Shown here one piece after another: positions 7,111 to 8,365 of a stretch of DNA of 8,365 nucleotides. The position numbers were made by a program, and so were the translations under genes. Position 1 is the stretch's first letter; each line of letters starts with the position of its first letter. The notes beneath the pieces are model-generated. The model was not told the DNA's origin and did no database searches. It worked only from the letters and a program-made list of their open reading frames with translations. Source of the stretch: a candidate division NC10 bacterium SPGG6 (GTDB lineage: Bacteria; Methylomirabilota; Methylomirabilia; Methylomirabilales; CSP1-5); contig LXTG01000101.1 in assembly GCA_001643535.1 (NCBI GenBank), positions 1 through 8,365 on the forward strand. The letters are read 5' to 3'.

Positions 7111-7125
7111 AGGCTATGATCCCTG

Positions 7126-8365
7126 TCAGGCACAAACGGGCTGAGAACCGGAACGCGGAGGGGGGAGGGGCAGCGTAAAGGTAAAGGTGCTCCCCCGATC
7201 CTCCCCCTCACTCTCCACCCGGATTTCCCCCCCTTGGAGCTCAACGAGTCGCTTAGCCACGGTGAGACCAAGACCGACCCCCGGGATTCGGCGCGCGACG
7301 GCATTTTCCCCGCGGCCAAAGGGATCAAAGATCCGCTCCCGGTCCTCCGGGCGAATCCCGATCCCGGTATCGCTGACGGAGACCGCAACGGTGCCAGGGT
7401 CCCAGACACGGGCCGCAACGGTGACCTCGCCTTTGGCGGGCGTGAACTTGATCGCATTAGAGACCAGGTTCAGGAGGATCTGACGGAACTGATGGATGTC
7501 ACACCGGATCGGGGGGAGTTGCGGCTCCCCATCGAGCGTAAACTTGATCTCCTTGTTCGTCGCCTGGGGAGCCATCAGGGCATTGACCTCCTCGAGGACG
7601 ATGAGAGGACTGAACTCTTCGGAGTAGAAAATCTTCCGGTCGGTATCGACCTCAGCGAGTTCCAGGAGGTCATTGGCCAACTTTAGGATGTGCTGCGCGC
7701 TCCCATAAATATTTTGAAGATACTGCTGCTGGCGTGCAGACAGGGGACCGACGCGCTTATCCTGGAGGAGCTCGGCGTACCCCAATATCCCCGTGAGCGG
7801 TGTCCTCACTTCCTGGGAGAGCTGGGAAAGGAATTTGCTCTTGTGGTGATTGGCCTCGAGGAGTTGCTGGTTCGTCTGAAGCAATTGATCATGGAGCCGG
7901 GCATTTTCCAGGGCCGTGGCGGCATGATTGGCGATGGCGGACAGGAGCGCAAGATCCCCCTCCCCGAAGGGCGTCTGGTCGGTTCGGTTAATCAGCTGAA
8001 TCACCCCAAGGACCTTCTCCTCCGTCTTCACCGGCACGCAGAGCATCGAACGGGTTTCAAATCTGGTGAGGGCATCGACCCGCGATGAAAACAGCGGATG
8101 CTTCCTCACATCGGGAAGGACGAGCGCCTCACCGGTGGAAGCCACCCAGCCGGCGATCCCCTCCTCCGCCGCGATTCTCAGCCCCTGAAGCAACTCCCGC
8201 TTCTCCCCGAGGACTACGGCGAAGGTAAGCTCTCCCGTCTCCTCCCGGAGGAGGAGGGAGCCGGCCTCGACCTTCATCAGATCCTTCACCTGCTCCATCA
8301 CCAATCGCAAGAGCACAGGGAAATCGAGCGTGGACGTGAAGGCCGCTGTCACCTGATTCAGGACG
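7126..8365 (-). CDS. GAF-domain sensor histidine kinase with a degenerate H-box, 5' end outside the window
   Basis: The frame runs off the right edge. A GTG at 8352 is the first start inside the window, but in-frame codons before it (VLNQ) continue the usual GAF helix, so the gene is truncated there. Numbering from that GTG, a GAF sensory domain fills about 1-155 (GSLLL 31-35, GIAGWVASTGEAL 65-77, LCVPVKTEEKVLGVIQLIN 104-122). A linker helix of about 20 residues follows, then a HisKA dimerisation domain (about 168-235) and a HATPase domain (about 245-395). The ATP site is complete: N-box QILLNLVSNAIKFTP (Asn299), G1 DTGIG (328-332), F-box IFDPFGRG (341-348) and G2 GVGLGL (358-363). The H-box reads KSKFLSQLSQEVRTPL, with Gln180 (CAG, 7813-7815) where the phospho-accepting His belongs. 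There is no membrane segment in the visible part, so it is probably cytoplasmic. No response regulator is present in the window. It may be a pseudokinase or a real kinase carrying a one-base error. Confidence 0.92.
   Translation of the reverse strand, partial: VLNQVTAAFTSTLDFPVLLRLVMEQVKDLMKVEAGSLLLREETGELTFAVVLGEKRELLQGLRIAAEEGIAGWVASTGEALVLPDVRKHPLFSSRVDALTRFETRSMLCVPVKTEEKVLGVIQLINRTDQTPFGEGDLALLSAIANHAATALENARLHDQLLQTNQQLLEANHHKSKFLSQLSQEVRTPLTGILGYAELLQDKRVGPLSARQQQYLQNIYGSAQHILKLANDLLELAEVDTDRKIFYSEEFSPLIVLEEVNALMAPQATNKEIKFTLDGEPQLPPIRCDIHQFRQILLNLVSNAIKFTPAKGEVTVAARVWDPGTVAVSVSDTGIGIRPEDRERIFDPFGRGENAVARRIPGVGLGLTVAKRLVELQGGEIRVESEGEDRGSTFTFTLPLPPPRSGSQPVCA

Noticed and set aside
5899..7119. 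406-residue plus-strand open frame opposite the thiamine-diphosphate enzyme
   Set aside because: It is antisense to a clear gene with every family motif. Its composition (Pro/Arg/Gly-rich, no recognisable domain) is that of a GC-rich shadow frame.
6922..7125. Possible riboswitch upstream of the thiamine-diphosphate enzyme (AGGGTGCAAGCC and GCCACTAGGCGACCC stretches)
   Set aside because: I tried to fit it by eye to c-di-GMP, cobalamin and SAH riboswitch consensus cores; none matched. No other conserved signal was seen in this 204-base gap apart from the weak hairpin and the small frame.

Overview
The window is a GC-rich bacterial segment in which five genes lie head to tail on the minus strand. 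A sixth, unrelated-looking fragment lies on the plus strand at the extreme left edge. A TolC-type outer-membrane protein and two proteins with export signals point to a two-membrane (Gram-negative-type) cell. The overall style of the proteins resembles uncultured GC-rich soil or groundwater lineages such as NC10/Methylomirabilota, Rokubacteria or Deltaproteobacteria. That placement is an impression, not a measurement.

Read in the direction of transcription (right to left), the layout is as follows. A GAF-HisKA-HATPase sensor kinase runs off the right edge (7126-8365). After a 204-base gap comes a thiamine-diphosphate-dependent enzyme of the acetolactate synthase / 2-hydroxyacyl-CoA lyase superfamily (5236-6921). 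A TolC-family efflux protein follows (3613-5169). One base after its stop codon begins a small secreted protein of unknown function (3006-3611). Last comes a UvrD-type helicase fused to a RecB-like PD-(D/E)XK nuclease (2944 to about 150). The TolC gene and the secreted protein are almost certainly co-translated. The other genes share direction but have no obvious functional link.

Three things stand out. First, the sensor kinase has glutamine where the phospho-accepting histidine of the H-box should be (residue 180 of the visible part), while its ATP-binding boxes are intact. Second, the helicase-nuclease is split by a one-base shift in a run of seven G (minus strand, 1896-1902). Its two halves line up perfectly as one protein of about 978 residues. 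Third, the nuclease loses its expected C-terminal cysteine-rich end near position 150. There a well-formed plus-strand reading frame enters from the left edge, which suggests an insertion boundary or a chimeric join.

There is no gene-free stretch longer than 300 bases, and I saw no tRNA, rRNA, CRISPR array, insertion sequence or complete mobile element. I did not find a convincing new multi-gene system. The best leads are the degenerate kinase, the TolC-coupled secreted protein and the left-edge junction.
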